A program made the position numbers and the translations under genes. From positions 59,387 to 123,386 of the forward strand of contig NZ_JAFCKW010000017.1 in NCBI RefSeq assembly GCF_018129965.1: 64,000 nucleotides of DNA, in the 5' to 3' direction. The DNA is from Bradyrhizobium diazoefficiens. GTDB taxonomy: Bacteria; Pseudomonadota; Alphaproteobacteria; Rhizobiales; Xanthobacteraceae. This document shows, in pieces, positions 15,715-26,379 of the stretch (the first letter of the stretch is position 1; each line of letters opens with the position of its first letter). A model generated the notes under the pieces. That model had not been told where the DNA came from. It made no database searches and saw only the letters and a program-made list of their open reading frames with translations.

Positions 15715-17586
15715 ATGACCTCCGTGACTGACGACCTGCCGCTGGCGGCCGATTTTCCCAAGGCAACCGTCGAGGACTGGCGCAAGCTGGTCGATGGCGT
15801 GCTGAAGGGCGCGCCGTTCGAAAAGCTGGTCGGCAAGACCTATGACGGCCTCAAGATCGATCCGCTCTATCCGCGCGCCATGGGGATCGCGCCCGTGGTC
15901 GGACGCCCCGCGGCGGCGCCGTGGCAGATCATGCAGCGCATCGAGCATCCCGACGCGGCGGCGGCGAACGCGCAGGCCTTGCAGGATCTGGAGAACGGCG
16001 CGACGGGACTGGCGCTGGTGTTCGCCGGCAGCACAGGCAGCCGTGGCTTCGGCCTGGAACCGACGGCGGATGCGGTCGCAAAGGTCTTGGAGGGCATCCA
16101 TCTCGACGCCGATATCGGCATCGAGCTAGAGATCGGGCCCCAGTCGCGGATGGCCGCGATCCATGTCGCGGAATATGTGAAGAGCCATGGCGTCGATCCG
16201 GCCGCCTGCAACATCCGCTTCGGGCTCGATCCGCTCGCGGCCGTCGCGGTGTGGGGCCACAGCCCTTACAGCTGGGACGAGATCGTCCCCGCCGTCACCG
16301 GCGCGATCAAGGGCCTTTCCGCACTCGGCTTCAAGGGACCGTTTGCCTCCGCCGACGGACGTGTGATCCACGATGCCGGCGGCTCCGAGGTGCAGGAACT
16401 CGCCTTCGTGCTCGCCTGTGCTGTTGCTTATCTGCGTGCGATCGAAGGCGCGGGCGTTCCGCTGGAGCAGGCGCGCGACATGGTCTATGTGCGGCTCGCC
16501 GCGGATGCCGACCAGTTCCTGAGCATGGCGAAATTCCGCGCGCTGCGGCTGCTCTGGGCGCGGATCGAAGCCGCCTGCGGGCTCACGCCCAAGCCCCTCT
16601 TCATTGCCGCCGATACCGCCTGGCGCATGCTGACGCAGCGCGATCCCTATGTGAACATGCTGCGCGCGACCATCGCGACCTTCGCGGCGGGCCTTGCCGG
16701 CGCCAACGCGATCACCGTGCTGCCACATACGCTGGCGCTCGGGCTGCCCGATCCGTTCGCGCGGCGGGCGGCACGCAACACGCAGCTCCTGCTGCTGGAG
16801 GAAAGCAACCTTGCCAAGGTCAGCGATCCCGCCGCCGGCGCCGGCGGCATCGAGACGCTGACCGGCCAGCTCTGCGAGGCCGCCTGGGCGCTGTTTCAGG
16901 ACAGCGAGAAGGCCGGCGGGGCCTTCGCCGCGCTGACGCAGGGCGTGTTCCAGAGCAAGGTCGCGGCCGCACGAAAGGCGCGCGACGCCAACATCGCAAA
17001 ACGCCGCGACGTGCTGACGGGCGCCAGCGAGTTTCCGAACCTGCATGAGCGGGAAACGGCGGTCCTGACGGCGACGCCGGTCGCGCTCGCGCCTTACGGC
17101 GAGGCAAAATACAAGTTCGATGCGCTGCCGCCGATCCGGCTGGCGGCAGCGTTCGAGGCGCTGCGCGACAAATCCGACGCGGTGTTGAAGGCACGCGGGG
17201 CGCGGCCAAAGGTCTTCCTGGCCAATCTCGGCACGCCCGCCGACTTCACGGCGCGTGCGACATTCGCAAAAAGCTTCTTCGAGGCTGGCGGCATCGAAGC
17301 CGTCGACAGCGAAGGCTTTGCCGATCCGGCCAAGCTCGCTGCTGCATTCAAGGCCTCGGGCGCGGCGTTCGCCTGCCTCTGTTCCAACGACAAGGTCTAC
17401 GCGGAACACGCGGAAGCCGCGTCGAAGGCCCTGCAAACCGCGGGCGGCAGGCATATCTATCTGGCAGGCCGCCCCGGCGAGGCTGAGGCGGCCCTCCGTA
17501 CCGCCGGCGTCACGGGCTTCGTCTTCGCCGGCGGCGATGCGCTTGCCACGCTGCGCGAGGCTTACGCCCGGATGGAGCAGGCATGA
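15715..17586 (+). CDS. mutA: Methylmalonyl-CoA mutase small (beta) subunit
   Basis: This 623-residue protein is the small subunit of the heterodimeric adenosylcobalamin-dependent mutase that converts (R)-methylmalonyl-CoA to succinyl-CoA. It has the mutase TIM-barrel region with short versions of the family motifs (GVLKGAPFEKLVGKTYDGL near the N-terminus; YVNMLRATIATFAAGLAGAN; FARRAARNTQLLLLEESNLA). Its C-terminal cobalamin-like domain (ARPKVFLANLGTPADFTARA) lacks the DxHxxG cobalamin ligand motif, as expected for the non-catalytic subunit. ATG 15715 is used; a TTG 18 bases earlier is in frame. Its stop overlaps the start of the GFA gene, and the large subunit follows that gene. Confidence 0.95.
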   Translation: MTSVTDDLPLAADFPKATVEDWRKLVDGVLKGAPFEKLVGKTYDGLKIDPLYPRAMGIAPVVGRPAAAPWQIMQRIEHPDAAAANAQALQDLENGATGLALVFAGSTGSRGFGLEPTADAVAKVLEGIHLDADIGIELEIGPQSRMAAIHVAEYVKSHGVDPAACNIRFGLDPLAAVAVWGHSPYSWDEIVPAVTGAIKGLSALGFKGPFASADGRVIHDAGGSEVQELAFVLACAVAYLRAIEGAGVPLEQARDMVYVRLAADADQFLSMAKFRALRLLWARIEAACGLTPKPLFIAADTAWRMLTQRDPYVNMLRATIATFAAGLAGANAITVLPHTLALGLPDPFARRAARNTQLLLLEESNLAKVSDPAAGAGGIETLTGQLCEAAWALFQDSEKAGGAFAALTQGVFQSKVAAARKARDANIAKRRDVLTGASEFPNLHERETAVLTATPVALAPYGEAKYKFDALPPIRLAAAFEALRDKSDAVLKARGARPKVFLANLGTPADFTARATFAKSFFEAGGIEAVDSEGFADPAKLAAAFKASGAAFACLCSNDKVYAEHAEAASKALQTAGGRHIYLAGRPGEAEAALRTAGVTGFVFAGGDALATLREAYARMEQA

Positions 17587-18047
17587 CCGAGGCCGGCAAA
17601 CCCGTTCTCACCGGCGGCTGCCAGTGCGGCGCGATCCGCTTTGCGCTCGCCGCGGCGCCGAACCGGGTTTCGATCTGTCATTGCCGGATGTGCCAGAAGG
17701 CGAGCGGTGCGCCGTTCGCCTCCTTCGCCGACATCAACCGGACAGACTTTAGCTGGACCAAAGGCAAGCCATCGTTCTTCCGGTCGTCCTCGATCGCCGA
17801 TCGCGGATACTGCGCGGCGTGCGGCACGCCCTTGAGTTTCGGGCGCATCGACGGCGAGCGGATCGAGATCATGACCGGCGCCTTCGATCGGCCGGACCGG
17901 CTGGTGCCCACACGGCAATACGGAACCGAATCCCGGCTCGGTTGGGTTGTCGGGATCTCCAATCTGCCGAGCCAGACCACGCAGCAGAACTATGGACCGG
18001 AGAAGATGGCGACCATCGTCAGCCGTCAGCATCCGGACCACGATTGA
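17583..18047 (+). CDS. GFA family protein (glutathione-dependent formaldehyde-activating-like)
   Basis: GFA-fold proteins bind zinc through cysteines; the founding member speeds the joining of formaldehyde and glutathione, but most relatives have unknown substrates. This 154-residue protein has the cysteine pattern GGCQCGAIRF, SICHCRMCQKASGAPFASF and, later, GYCAACGTPLSFGRI, giving seven cysteines in the usual places. It overlaps mutA by four bases (ATGA) and ends shortly before the large mutase subunit, so it is probably co-transcribed with them. Why it lies inside a mutase operon is not clear. Confidence 0.93.
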   Translation: MTEAGKPVLTGGCQCGAIRFALAAAPNRVSICHCRMCQKASGAPFASFADINRTDFSWTKGKPSFFRSSSIADRGYCAACGTPLSFGRIDGERIEIMTGAFDRPDRLVPTRQYGTESRLGWVVGISNLPSQTTQQNYGPEKMATIVSRQHPDHD

Positions 18048-18083
18048 GCGCCCGATGGGCCACCCCATGATATGGTTGAAGCC

Positions 18084-20240
<2,157 letters not shown>

Positions 20241-20278
20241 CTTCGCCGCCGATTTTCCGACAGAAAGGATTTTGCGTG

Positions 20279-21070
20279 ATGTCTCTCGCGCCAACGTTCA
20301 TGCGTGCGCTGACTGCAATGGCAGTCTGCTGCGCGCTGTTCAGCCCCTCGCTCGCCGCCGACCCCAAGCCCGACGCCGTCGTCAAGACCAAGAGCATCGA
20401 CGCGCGCGTCTTCCTCGACGACAAGATCAAGGCCGATGCGGCGATGGCAGCCGATTGCCTCGCCGAAGGCAAAAAATGGCTCGACAAGAGCGCCGCCGAG
20501 GCCGCCGCCTCGCGCAAGGAGGATCCGCAATTCTTCAAGGATGGCGGCTGGGATTTCGAGCGCAAATACAGCATCCGCTCGGTCGTTGCCGACCGCTATG
20601 TCAGCATTCTCCGCGACGACTTCATGGACACCCGCGGCGCCCATCCCAATTCGGACGTGAACACGATCCTGTGGGACAAGGCCGCGAACAAGCGCATCTC
20701 GATCCGTCCGTTCTTCAACGAGACCGCCGACAAGGGCCCGACGATGACGGCGATGGTGAAGGCCGTGATCGCCTCGCTGAAGGTCGAGAAGAAGAAGCGC
20801 GGCACCAGCGAGACCGCAACCGATGAATGGTTCAAGGGCGTGGAGCCGAGCCTGCTCAAGATCGGCGCGGTCACACTCGCGCCCTCAACCGAGGCTGGCA
20901 AGAGTTCCGGCCTCACGTTCCATTATCCGTCTTCTACGGTCGGCCCCCACGCCGAGGGCGAATATGTCGCCTTCGTGCCCTGGGAAGCGCTAAAACCCTA
21001 CCTGGCGCCGGAAGGCGCACGCATCTTCGGCGGCGCACGGCCGAAGGGGGACGCTGACGAGCCCCAATAG
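20279..21070 (+). CDS. Exported DUF3298 (RsiV C-terminal-like) protein
   Basis: This 263-residue protein has a signal peptide (about 27 residues ending SLAA). The mature part follows the pattern of PdaC/DUF4163 plus DUF3298 proteins: AVVADRYVSILRDDF-type strand-rich sequence and DTRGAHPNSDVNTILWD, then a C-terminal domain with WFKGVEPSLLKIGAVTLAP and HAEGEYVAFVPWEALKPYL. It probably acts in the periplasm; DUF3298 is found at the sensor end of the anti-sigma factor RsiV and in peptidoglycan-related proteins. Its role here is unknown. GTG 20276 directly precedes ATG 20279. It lies 38 bases after scpA and may be part of that transcript. Confidence 0.85.
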   Translation: MSLAPTFMRALTAMAVCCALFSPSLAADPKPDAVVKTKSIDARVFLDDKIKADAAMAADCLAEGKKWLDKSAAEAAASRKEDPQFFKDGGWDFERKYSIRSVVADRYVSILRDDFMDTRGAHPNSDVNTILWDKAANKRISIRPFFNETADKGPTMTAMVKAVIASLKVEKKKRGTSETATDEWFKGVEPSLLKIGAVTLAPSTEAGKSSGLTFHYPSSTVGPHAEGEYVAFVPWEALKPYLAPEGARIFGGARPKGDADEPQ

Positions 21071-21188
21071 ATCGGTCCGACATCGCTGCCCACAGCACCG
21101 CGGGCTTGACGCTTGCGACATCCGCGCAAAGCCGCGTAGCATGTGGCTTTGATACCAATCCGATTCCCGAGCCGCCGCCGGACCATTG

Positions 21189-22175
21189 ATGTCAGCGATC
21201 TCGCGCCGCATTTTCGTGGCCTCATCCGTGGCTGCGGCCACGTCTGCTCTCCTCAAGCCAGCGCGGGCGCAAGTCTATCCGGCGCGGCCTGTGACCTTGA
21301 TCGTGCCCTGGGGAGCGGGTGGCGGCACCGATGCCACCGCGCGCATTGTCGCGGCACTCCTGGAAAAGGAGCTTGGCCAACCCGTCAGCGTCGTCAACCG
21401 CACCGGTGGGTCCGGCGTCGCTGGCCATACCGAGATCGCAAACGCTTCGCCGGATGGCTACACAATCGGAATGCTGACCGTTGAAATCGCCATGCTGCAC
21501 TGGCAGGGCTTGACGCGACTGACGCCGCGAAGCTTTACGCCACTGGCGCTCATGAACGAGGACCCGTCGGCCATCCAGGTGTCAGCATCCTCGCCCTACA
21601 AGACGGCGAAGGACCTCAGCGATGCCATCAAGCTGGCGCCGCCCGGGAAGTTCAGGGCATCGGGTACGGGACAAGGCGGCATCTGGCATCTGGCGCTCGT
21701 CGGCTGGATGCAGGCGATGGGATTGCCGGCCAACCAGGTTTCGTGGTCGGCGTCGAATGGCGCAGCACCGGCCATGCAGGACCTCGTTGCAGGCAGCCTC
21801 GATCTCACCACCTGCTCGGTACCGGAGGCGCGCACCACGATCGAGGCCGGCCAGGTGCGAAGCCTCGCGATCATGGCCCCGGCGCGCAATCCGGTTTTCC
21901 CCGATGTTCCGACGCTGAAGGAGACGCTGGGCATCGACTATTTCACCAGTTCGTGGCGCGGCATCGCTGCGCCCAGGGGCCTGCCAACGCAGATCGCCAC
22001 CCGGCTGACCGCTGCCTTGAAGACGGTCTACGATTCCCCCGACTTCAAGAACGTCATGTCGAGGCGCGGCTTCGGCACCGTGTGGCGTGATGCCGGCCAG
22101 TTCGAAACCTTCATGGACCAGGCCGATGCGCAGATGGGCCAGGCCATCAAGGCCGCCGGTTTTGGCAAGCCCTGA
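21189..22175 (+). CDS. Tripartite tricarboxylate transporter (Bug-type) substrate-binding protein
   Basis: Bug proteins are periplasmic ligand-binding proteins; many are orphans without TctAB transporter genes nearby, as here. This 328-residue protein begins with a signal sequence containing two arginines (ISRRIFVASSVAAATSALL) and a likely cleavage site after ARA. The mature protein shows the family landmarks YPARPVTLIVPWGAGGGTDA, VVNRTGGSGVAGHTEIANA and DGYTIGMLTVE near the start and RGIAAPRGLPTQIATRLTAA near the end. ATG 21189 directly follows an in-frame TTG. The ligand (often a small carboxylate) cannot be told. Confidence 0.92.
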   Translation: MSAISRRIFVASSVAAATSALLKPARAQVYPARPVTLIVPWGAGGGTDATARIVAALLEKELGQPVSVVNRTGGSGVAGHTEIANASPDGYTIGMLTVEIAMLHWQGLTRLTPRSFTPLALMNEDPSAIQVSASSPYKTAKDLSDAIKLAPPGKFRASGTGQGGIWHLALVGWMQAMGLPANQVSWSASNGAAPAMQDLVAGSLDLTTCSVPEARTTIEAGQVRSLAIMAPARNPVFPDVPTLKETLGIDYFTSSWRGIAAPRGLPTQIATRLTAALKTVYDSPDFKNVMSRRGFGTVWRDAGQFETFMDQADAQMGQAIKAAGFGKP

Positions 22176-22256
22176 CGTTCCAGTCGTTCGCCCCGCCTGC
22201 GACAACATCCTGTCCGGGGCCCTCGCCTGCCCCGCCGCGCCGTTGTAAAGCAGGGC

Positions 22257-23246
22257 ATGGTTGAGAAGAAGGCTTCACAGGACATCAATTCCCTCGCCCG
22301 CGACCTGCGCGCCGGCAGCCGCGCCGCCCTGGCGCGGGCCATCACGCTGGTGGAGAGCCGGCGCGGCGACCATCAGGCACTGGCGCGCGACCTGGTGCAG
22401 ATGTTGCTGCCCGACACCGGCAAGGCGTTTCGCGTCGGCATTACGGGATCGCCGGGTGTCGGCAAATCCACCACCATCGACGCGCTCGGCACCTATCTGA
22501 TCGGGCAGGGCAATAAGGTCGCGGTGCTCGCGGTCGATCCCTCCTCGGCGCGCAGCGGCGGCTCGATTCTCGGCGACAAGACGCGGATGGCGCAGCTCTC
22601 CGCGTCCGACCACGCCTTCATCCGTCCCTCGCCGACCTCGGGCACGCTCGGCGGCGTCGCGGCCAAGACGCGCGAGGCGATGCTGCTGTGCGAGGCCGCC
22701 GGATTCGACGTCGTGCTGGTGGAGACCGTCGGCATCGGCCAGTCCGAGACGGCGGTCTGCGACATGACCGACTTCTTCCTCGCTTTGATGCTGCCGGGCG
22801 GCGGCGACGAATTGCAGGGCATCAAGAAGGGCCTGGTCGAGCTCGCCGACATGATCGCCATCAACAAGGCCGACGGCGACAACCTCAAGCGCGCCAACGT
22901 CACCGCCGCCGACTATCGCGGCGCGCTGCATATCCTCAGCCCCCGGTCCGAACACTGGCATCCGCCGGTCGAGACCTATTCGGCGCTGACCGGCGACGGC
23001 ATAGCCAAAATCTGGCAGAAGGTTCTGGATCACCGCAAGGCGATGAATGCATCCGGCGACTTCGCCGCGCGGCGGCGCGAGCAGCAGGTGAAATGGATGT
23101 GGTCGATGCTGGAGCAGCGCATGCTGGCGCGGCTGCGCAGCGAGGCGTCGGTGCGGACCAGGGTGAAGAAGATCGAGGCCGAAGTGGCCGAAGGCCATCT
23201 GACGCCGGCACTTGCCGCCGAACAGATCCTGGAGTTGCTGCAATGA
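22257..23246 (+). CDS. meaB: Methylmalonyl-CoA mutase-associated GTPase MeaB
   Basis: MeaB (ArgK-type) is a G3E GTPase that protects methylmalonyl-CoA mutase and gates loading of adenosylcobalamin. The 329-residue protein has Walker A GSPGVGKS (residues 64-71), the Mg-binding region LAVDPSSARSGGSILGDKTRM, a switch segment GFDVVLVETVGIGQSE and the guanine-specific motif NKAD. The C-terminal helix region is the dimerisation arm. It overlaps the start of the pyrrolidone-carboxylate peptidase gene by four bases (ATGA). Its place 2 kb after scpA supports the assignment, with a DUF3298 and a Bug gene in between. Confidence 0.95.
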   Translation: MVEKKASQDINSLARDLRAGSRAALARAITLVESRRGDHQALARDLVQMLLPDTGKAFRVGITGSPGVGKSTTIDALGTYLIGQGNKVAVLAVDPSSARSGGSILGDKTRMAQLSASDHAFIRPSPTSGTLGGVAAKTREAMLLCEAAGFDVVLVETVGIGQSETAVCDMTDFFLALMLPGGGDELQGIKKGLVELADMIAINKADGDNLKRANVTAADYRGALHILSPRSEHWHPPVETYSALTGDGIAKIWQKVLDHRKAMNASGDFAARRREQQVKWMWSMLEQRMLARLRSEASVRTRVKKIEAEVAEGHLTPALAAEQILELLQ

Positions 23247-23899
23247 GCGCAAAACTCCGCATTCTCCTCACCGGCTTCGGACCGTTCCCCGGCGCGCCGT
23301 ACAATCCAACCCAGCCACTGGTCGCGCGGCTGGCGCAACTGCGCCGTCCGGCGCTCGACGATGTCGCGATCGCGAGTCACATCTTCCCGGTGACCTATGC
23401 CGCGGTGGACCGGCAATTGCCGGAGGTGCTCGCAAAGGAGAAGCCGGACGCGCTGCTGATGTTCGGCCTCGCCTCCCGCACGCGTTATCTGCGGGTCGAG
23501 ACCCGCGCCCGCAACGCCGTCACCATGCTCTGGCCCGACGCCGCCAACGCCCGCTCGCGCAAGCGCGGCATCGCCGGCCCTGCCGATGCGATGGTGTTCG
23601 GACCGCACACGGCAAGGCTGCTGCGCGCCGCCCGCCTCACCGGCATCGACGCGCGGTCCTCGCGCGATGCCGGCGCCTATCTCTGCAACTATCTGAGCTG
23701 GCGTGCGATCGAGAACGTCAGGGCCGGCGGGCCGCAGCTTGCGGCGTTCATCCACATTCCGTTGCTCGCGCGCAGCGGTGCGGTACGGCGCAAGGGCGCG
23801 CCGCGGATCACGCTGGATGAGCTGGTGGATGCCGGGGAAGCGATGCTGATGGAGATGGTGCAGTTGGCAAGGAAGGGGCGGAACACGCTGGCTGCGTAG
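23243..23899 (+). CDS. pcp: Pyrrolidone-carboxylate peptidase (pyroglutamyl-peptidase I family)
   Basis: Family C15 peptidases remove N-terminal pyroglutamate from peptides. This 218-residue protein begins KLRILLTGFGPFPGAPYNPT, the family's conserved N-terminus. The catalytic residues appear as glutamate in RVETRARNAV, cysteine in AGAYLCNYLSWRAIE and histidine in AAFIHIPLLA. Other family positions are more divergent than in the classical enzymes, so the substrate could differ. It starts within the end of meaB. The physiological link to the mutase genes is not evident. Confidence 0.9.
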   Translation: MSAKLRILLTGFGPFPGAPYNPTQPLVARLAQLRRPALDDVAIASHIFPVTYAAVDRQLPEVLAKEKPDALLMFGLASRTRYLRVETRARNAVTMLWPDAANARSRKRGIAGPADAMVFGPHTARLLRAARLTGIDARSSRDAGAYLCNYLSWRAIENVRAGGPQLAAFIHIPLLARSGAVRRKGAPRITLDELVDAGEAMLMEMVQLARKGRNTLAA

Positions 23900-23945
23900 G
23901 CTGGATTAGCGCAGCGTAATCCACCACCTTGGCTTCAGTTTCGTA

Positions 23946-24035
23946 AGGGAGGGCAAAGGCACACTTGCGCCGTGCCCACCAAGCATACGTATTCGTTGTG
24001 GCGATGGTGGGCACGCTTCGCTTTACCCACCCTAC
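23946..24035. repeat. Palindromic intergenic repeat, family A copy 3
   Basis: Arms GGGAGGGCAAAGGC and CTTTACCCACCCTACG surround the inner pair GTGCCCACC / GGTGGGCAC as in the other family A copies. It lies between pcp and the TIGR03808 gene. Just before it a smaller inverted sequence (TGGATTAGCGCAGCGTAATCCA, 23902-23923) resembles another small repeat type. Confidence 0.75.
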
Positions 24036-24113
24036 GGCACCGTCTTTGCGGTAAACATTTAACCCTACCGCGAACAATCCCGACGACCGTGGCTGCCCTG
24101 AGCTACCTAATTC

Positions 24114-24140
24114 TCCGCGGACACGTCCCGCGTCCGCGGA
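24114..24140 (+). promoter_or_regulatory. Hairpin next to the ribosome binding site of the TIGR03808 gene
   Basis: A perfect 9-bp inverted repeat (TCCGCGGAC / GTCCGCGGA) with a 9-base loop ends at the first base of the AAGGA ribosome binding site (24140-24144). In mRNA the stem would stand against the ribosome binding site and could tune translation. This is inferred from position only. Confidence 0.4.
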
Positions 24141-24150
24141 AGGACGCGTC

Positions 24151-25521
24151 ATGGACCTCAACCGCCGTCATCTGATCGGAGCCTCGACTGCCGGTATCGC
24201 CGGCGCGCTCGCCATGCCGGCCGACGCCGCGCGGGCCGCACCGCTGACGTCCCTGCTCGGCCGCGATGCGACACAGTATGGCGTGCGTCCCGGCAGCAGC
24301 GAGGACCAGACACGCGCACTGCAGCGCGCGATCGACGAGGCCGCGCGGGCGCAGGCGCCGCTGGCTTTGCCGCCCGGCGTCTACCGCAGCGGGTTATTGC
24401 GGCTGCCGAATGGTGCGCAACTGATCGGCGTGCGTGGCGCGACGAAATTCGTCTTTACCGGCGGGGCATCCGCGATCCAGAGCGACGGCTCCGATGCGAT
24501 CGGCCTCACCGGCATCACCTTCGACGGCGGCGGCATTGCGCTGCCGACGCGGCGCGGGCTGATCCACGTGCTCGGCGGGCGCGACGTCCGCATCACCGAT
24601 TGCGAGATCACCGGCTCCGGCGGCAGCGGCATCTGGCTCGAGCAGGTGTCCGGCGATATCTCCGGCAACATCTTTACCAATATCGCCGTGACGGCCGTGG
24701 TCTCGTTCGATGCCAAGGGGCTCAGCGTGTCCCGCAACACCATCAGCGGCACCAATGACAACGGCATCGAGATCCTGCGCACCGCGATCGGCGACGACGG
24801 CACGCTGGTCGCCGACAACCGCATCGAGGACATCAAGGCCGGCCCCGGCGGCTCGGGCCAGTACGGCAACGCCATCAATGCCTTCCGTGCCGGCAACGTG
24901 ATCGTGCGCGGCAATCGCATCAAAAACTGCGATTACTCGGCGGTGCGTGGCAATTCGGCCTCGAACATCCATATCACCGGCAACAGCGTCAGCGACGTGC
25001 GCGAGGTCGCGCTCTATTCGGAGTTCGCATTCGAGGCCGCGGTGATCGCCAACAACATCGTGGATGGCGCGGCCGTCGGAGTCTCGGTCTGCAATTTCAA
25101 CGAAGGCGGCCGCATCGCGGTGGTCCAGGGCAACATCATCCGCAACCTGATTCCGAAGCGGCCGATCGGCACTGCGCCCGACGACGATGGCGGCGTCGGC
25201 ATCTATATCGAGGCCGATTCTTCGGTGACCGGCAACGTGGTCGAGAACGCGCCGTCCTACGGCATCGTCGCCGGCTGGGGCGAATATCTGCGCGACGTCG
25301 CGATCACGGGCAACGTGATCCGCAAGGCGCTCGCGGGCATCGGCGTCTCCGTGGTGCCAGGCGCCGGCACCGCGCTCGTCAACAACAACATGATCTCGGA
25401 AACCCCGGGCGGCGCCGTGGTCGGGCTTGATCACGCGCGCGCTGTGACGTCGGACCTCTCGGCAGATGGCGCCCAGAAGTTCGCGCAGGTCGTGGTCGGC
25501 GGGAACGCGGTGCGCCGGTAG
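24151..25521 (+). CDS. TIGR03808 family Tat-exported repetitive protein (right-handed beta-helix)
   Basis: This 456-residue protein starts with a Tat-like signal (MDLNRRHLIGASTAGIAGAL) and then a pectate-lyase-like start, YGVRPGSSEDQTRALQRAID and LPPGVYRSGLLRLPNGAQLIG. The rest is a series of about 20-25-residue repeats rich in G, N, I and V, with phrases such as ITDCEITGSGGSGIWLEQ and VTGNVVENAPSYGIVAGWG, typical of a parallel beta-helix. It matches the TIGR03808 family, known from Bradyrhizobiaceae and relatives, with unknown function; a periplasmic or surface carbohydrate-binding or -cleaving role is possible. The adjacent convergent gene is the family's usual neighbour, TIGR03809. Confidence 0.92.
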   Translation: MDLNRRHLIGASTAGIAGALAMPADAARAAPLTSLLGRDATQYGVRPGSSEDQTRALQRAIDEAARAQAPLALPPGVYRSGLLRLPNGAQLIGVRGATKFVFTGGASAIQSDGSDAIGLTGITFDGGGIALPTRRGLIHVLGGRDVRITDCEITGSGGSGIWLEQVSGDISGNIFTNIAVTAVVSFDAKGLSVSRNTISGTNDNGIEILRTAIGDDGTLVADNRIEDIKAGPGGSGQYGNAINAFRAGNVIVRGNRIKNCDYSAVRGNSASNIHITGNSVSDVREVALYSEFAFEAAVIANNIVDGAAVGVSVCNFNEGGRIAVVQGNIIRNLIPKRPIGTAPDDDGGVGIYIEADSSVTGNVVENAPSYGIVAGWGEYLRDVAITGNVIRKALAGIGVSVVPGAGTALVNNNMISETPGGAVVGLDHARAVTSDLSADGAQKFAQVVVGGNAVRR

Positions 25522-25544
25522 GTGCCTGGCTGGCAGATGGGCCG

Positions 25545-25609
25545 TGCATCCTTCGAGGCTCCCCGCGTGACGCGCTGCGTCACGTGTCTCGCGCCTCAGG
25601 ATGACGGGT
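25545..25609. repeat. Palindromic intergenic repeat, family C copy 2
   Basis: The sequence runs CATCCTTCGAGGCTCCCCGCG, an inner GTGACGCGCTGCGTCAC hairpin, and GCCTCAGGATGACGG. It shares the CTCAGGATGACG end and the TTCGAGGCTCCCCGCG block with the copy at 13688. It lies between the convergent TIGR03808 and TIGR03809 genes. Confidence 0.75.
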
Positions 25610-25647
25610 TGAACGGAGTGCGCGGGCCTTCCCGGCGCGCCCCTAGT

Positions 25648-26379
25648 CTAGAACGCGTTCCGGAGCAGCGGGTACTTCGCTTCCAGCCCGTCGAGGCTGA
25701 AGGTGAATTCGACGACACGCTCGGGAGCCGTGACGATTTCGGCGGCTGGCGGAGCGAACTGGGGCAGAAGCGTCGCCATGACGGCGGGCTTGGCGACCGG
25801 AGGCTTCACGGCAGGTGCCGTGAACGGCACCATGTCGGCACGCTCGGCGGACGGCGGCCTCACGACAGGCGCGCCTCCCGCCGCCTTCGCCGCGGGAGCT
25901 CTGAGCGGCGCGACGACATCGGGAGCCGTGAACAGTGCCACCGCAGCAGGCGCTGCGGTCGGGACGAGCGGGGCCTCCATGACTTCAGCGAGAACGTCCG
26001 GCTCGGGATCGAGGTTGACCGGCACGGTGGTCTCGGGGGCGATATGCACGGCTTTCGGCTGCATGGTCTGCGCCGTTTGGGATATTGCCGCCGGCGACCA
26101 GCCGAATGCAGGCGCAACCCGTGCAGCCGCCGCGGCAACGTCTTCGCCGGTGGCGAGCGCGCGCCAGGCCTGCACGGCCCGCTTGGCTTCCTGGATGTTT
26201 TCGAGGAATGCGATCTCGGAATGATAACGGCGCCAGCGTCCCGTCTCGAACATGTCGGAGAGGTGTTCCAGCCGTCGTTCGGCGAGCGTGCACCAGCGTG
26301 CTGCAATGTCGGGGCTAACAGCCGCGGCACGAACAGACGCGCCAGCCGACGCGCTCATAGACTCTTTGCGATGTGTCAT
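25648..26379 (-). CDS. TIGR03809 family protein
   Basis: This protein (243 residues) has a compact helical N-terminal domain, with IAARWCTLAERRLEHLSDMF, GRWRRYHSEIAFLENIQEAK and RAVQAWRALATG. That matches the TIGR03809 family found beside TIGR03808 genes. Residues 110-225 are a low-complexity Pro/Ala/Val linker with repeated VPFTAPAV-like phrases, and the protein ends EFTFSLDGLEAKYPLLRNAF. No signal peptide or membrane helix is seen. The function is unknown. The start could be ATG 26379 or ATG 26358; neither has a strong ribosome binding site. Confidence 0.78.
   Translation of the reverse strand: MTHRKESMSASAGASVRAAAVSPDIAARWCTLAERRLEHLSDMFETGRWRRYHSEIAFLENIQEAKRAVQAWRALATGEDVAAAAARVAPAFGWSPAAISQTAQTMQPKAVHIAPETTVPVNLDPEPDVLAEVMEAPLVPTAAPAAVALFTAPDVVAPLRAPAAKAAGGAPVVRPPSAERADMVPFTAPAVKPPVAKPAVMATLLPQFAPPAAEIVTAPERVVEFTFSLDGLEAKYPLLRNAF

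Noticed and set aside
18048..18083. Cobalamin riboswitch before the large mutase subunit
   Set aside because: Only 36 bases separate it from the GFA gene, too short for a riboswitch, and no B12-box sequence is seen upstream of mutA either.
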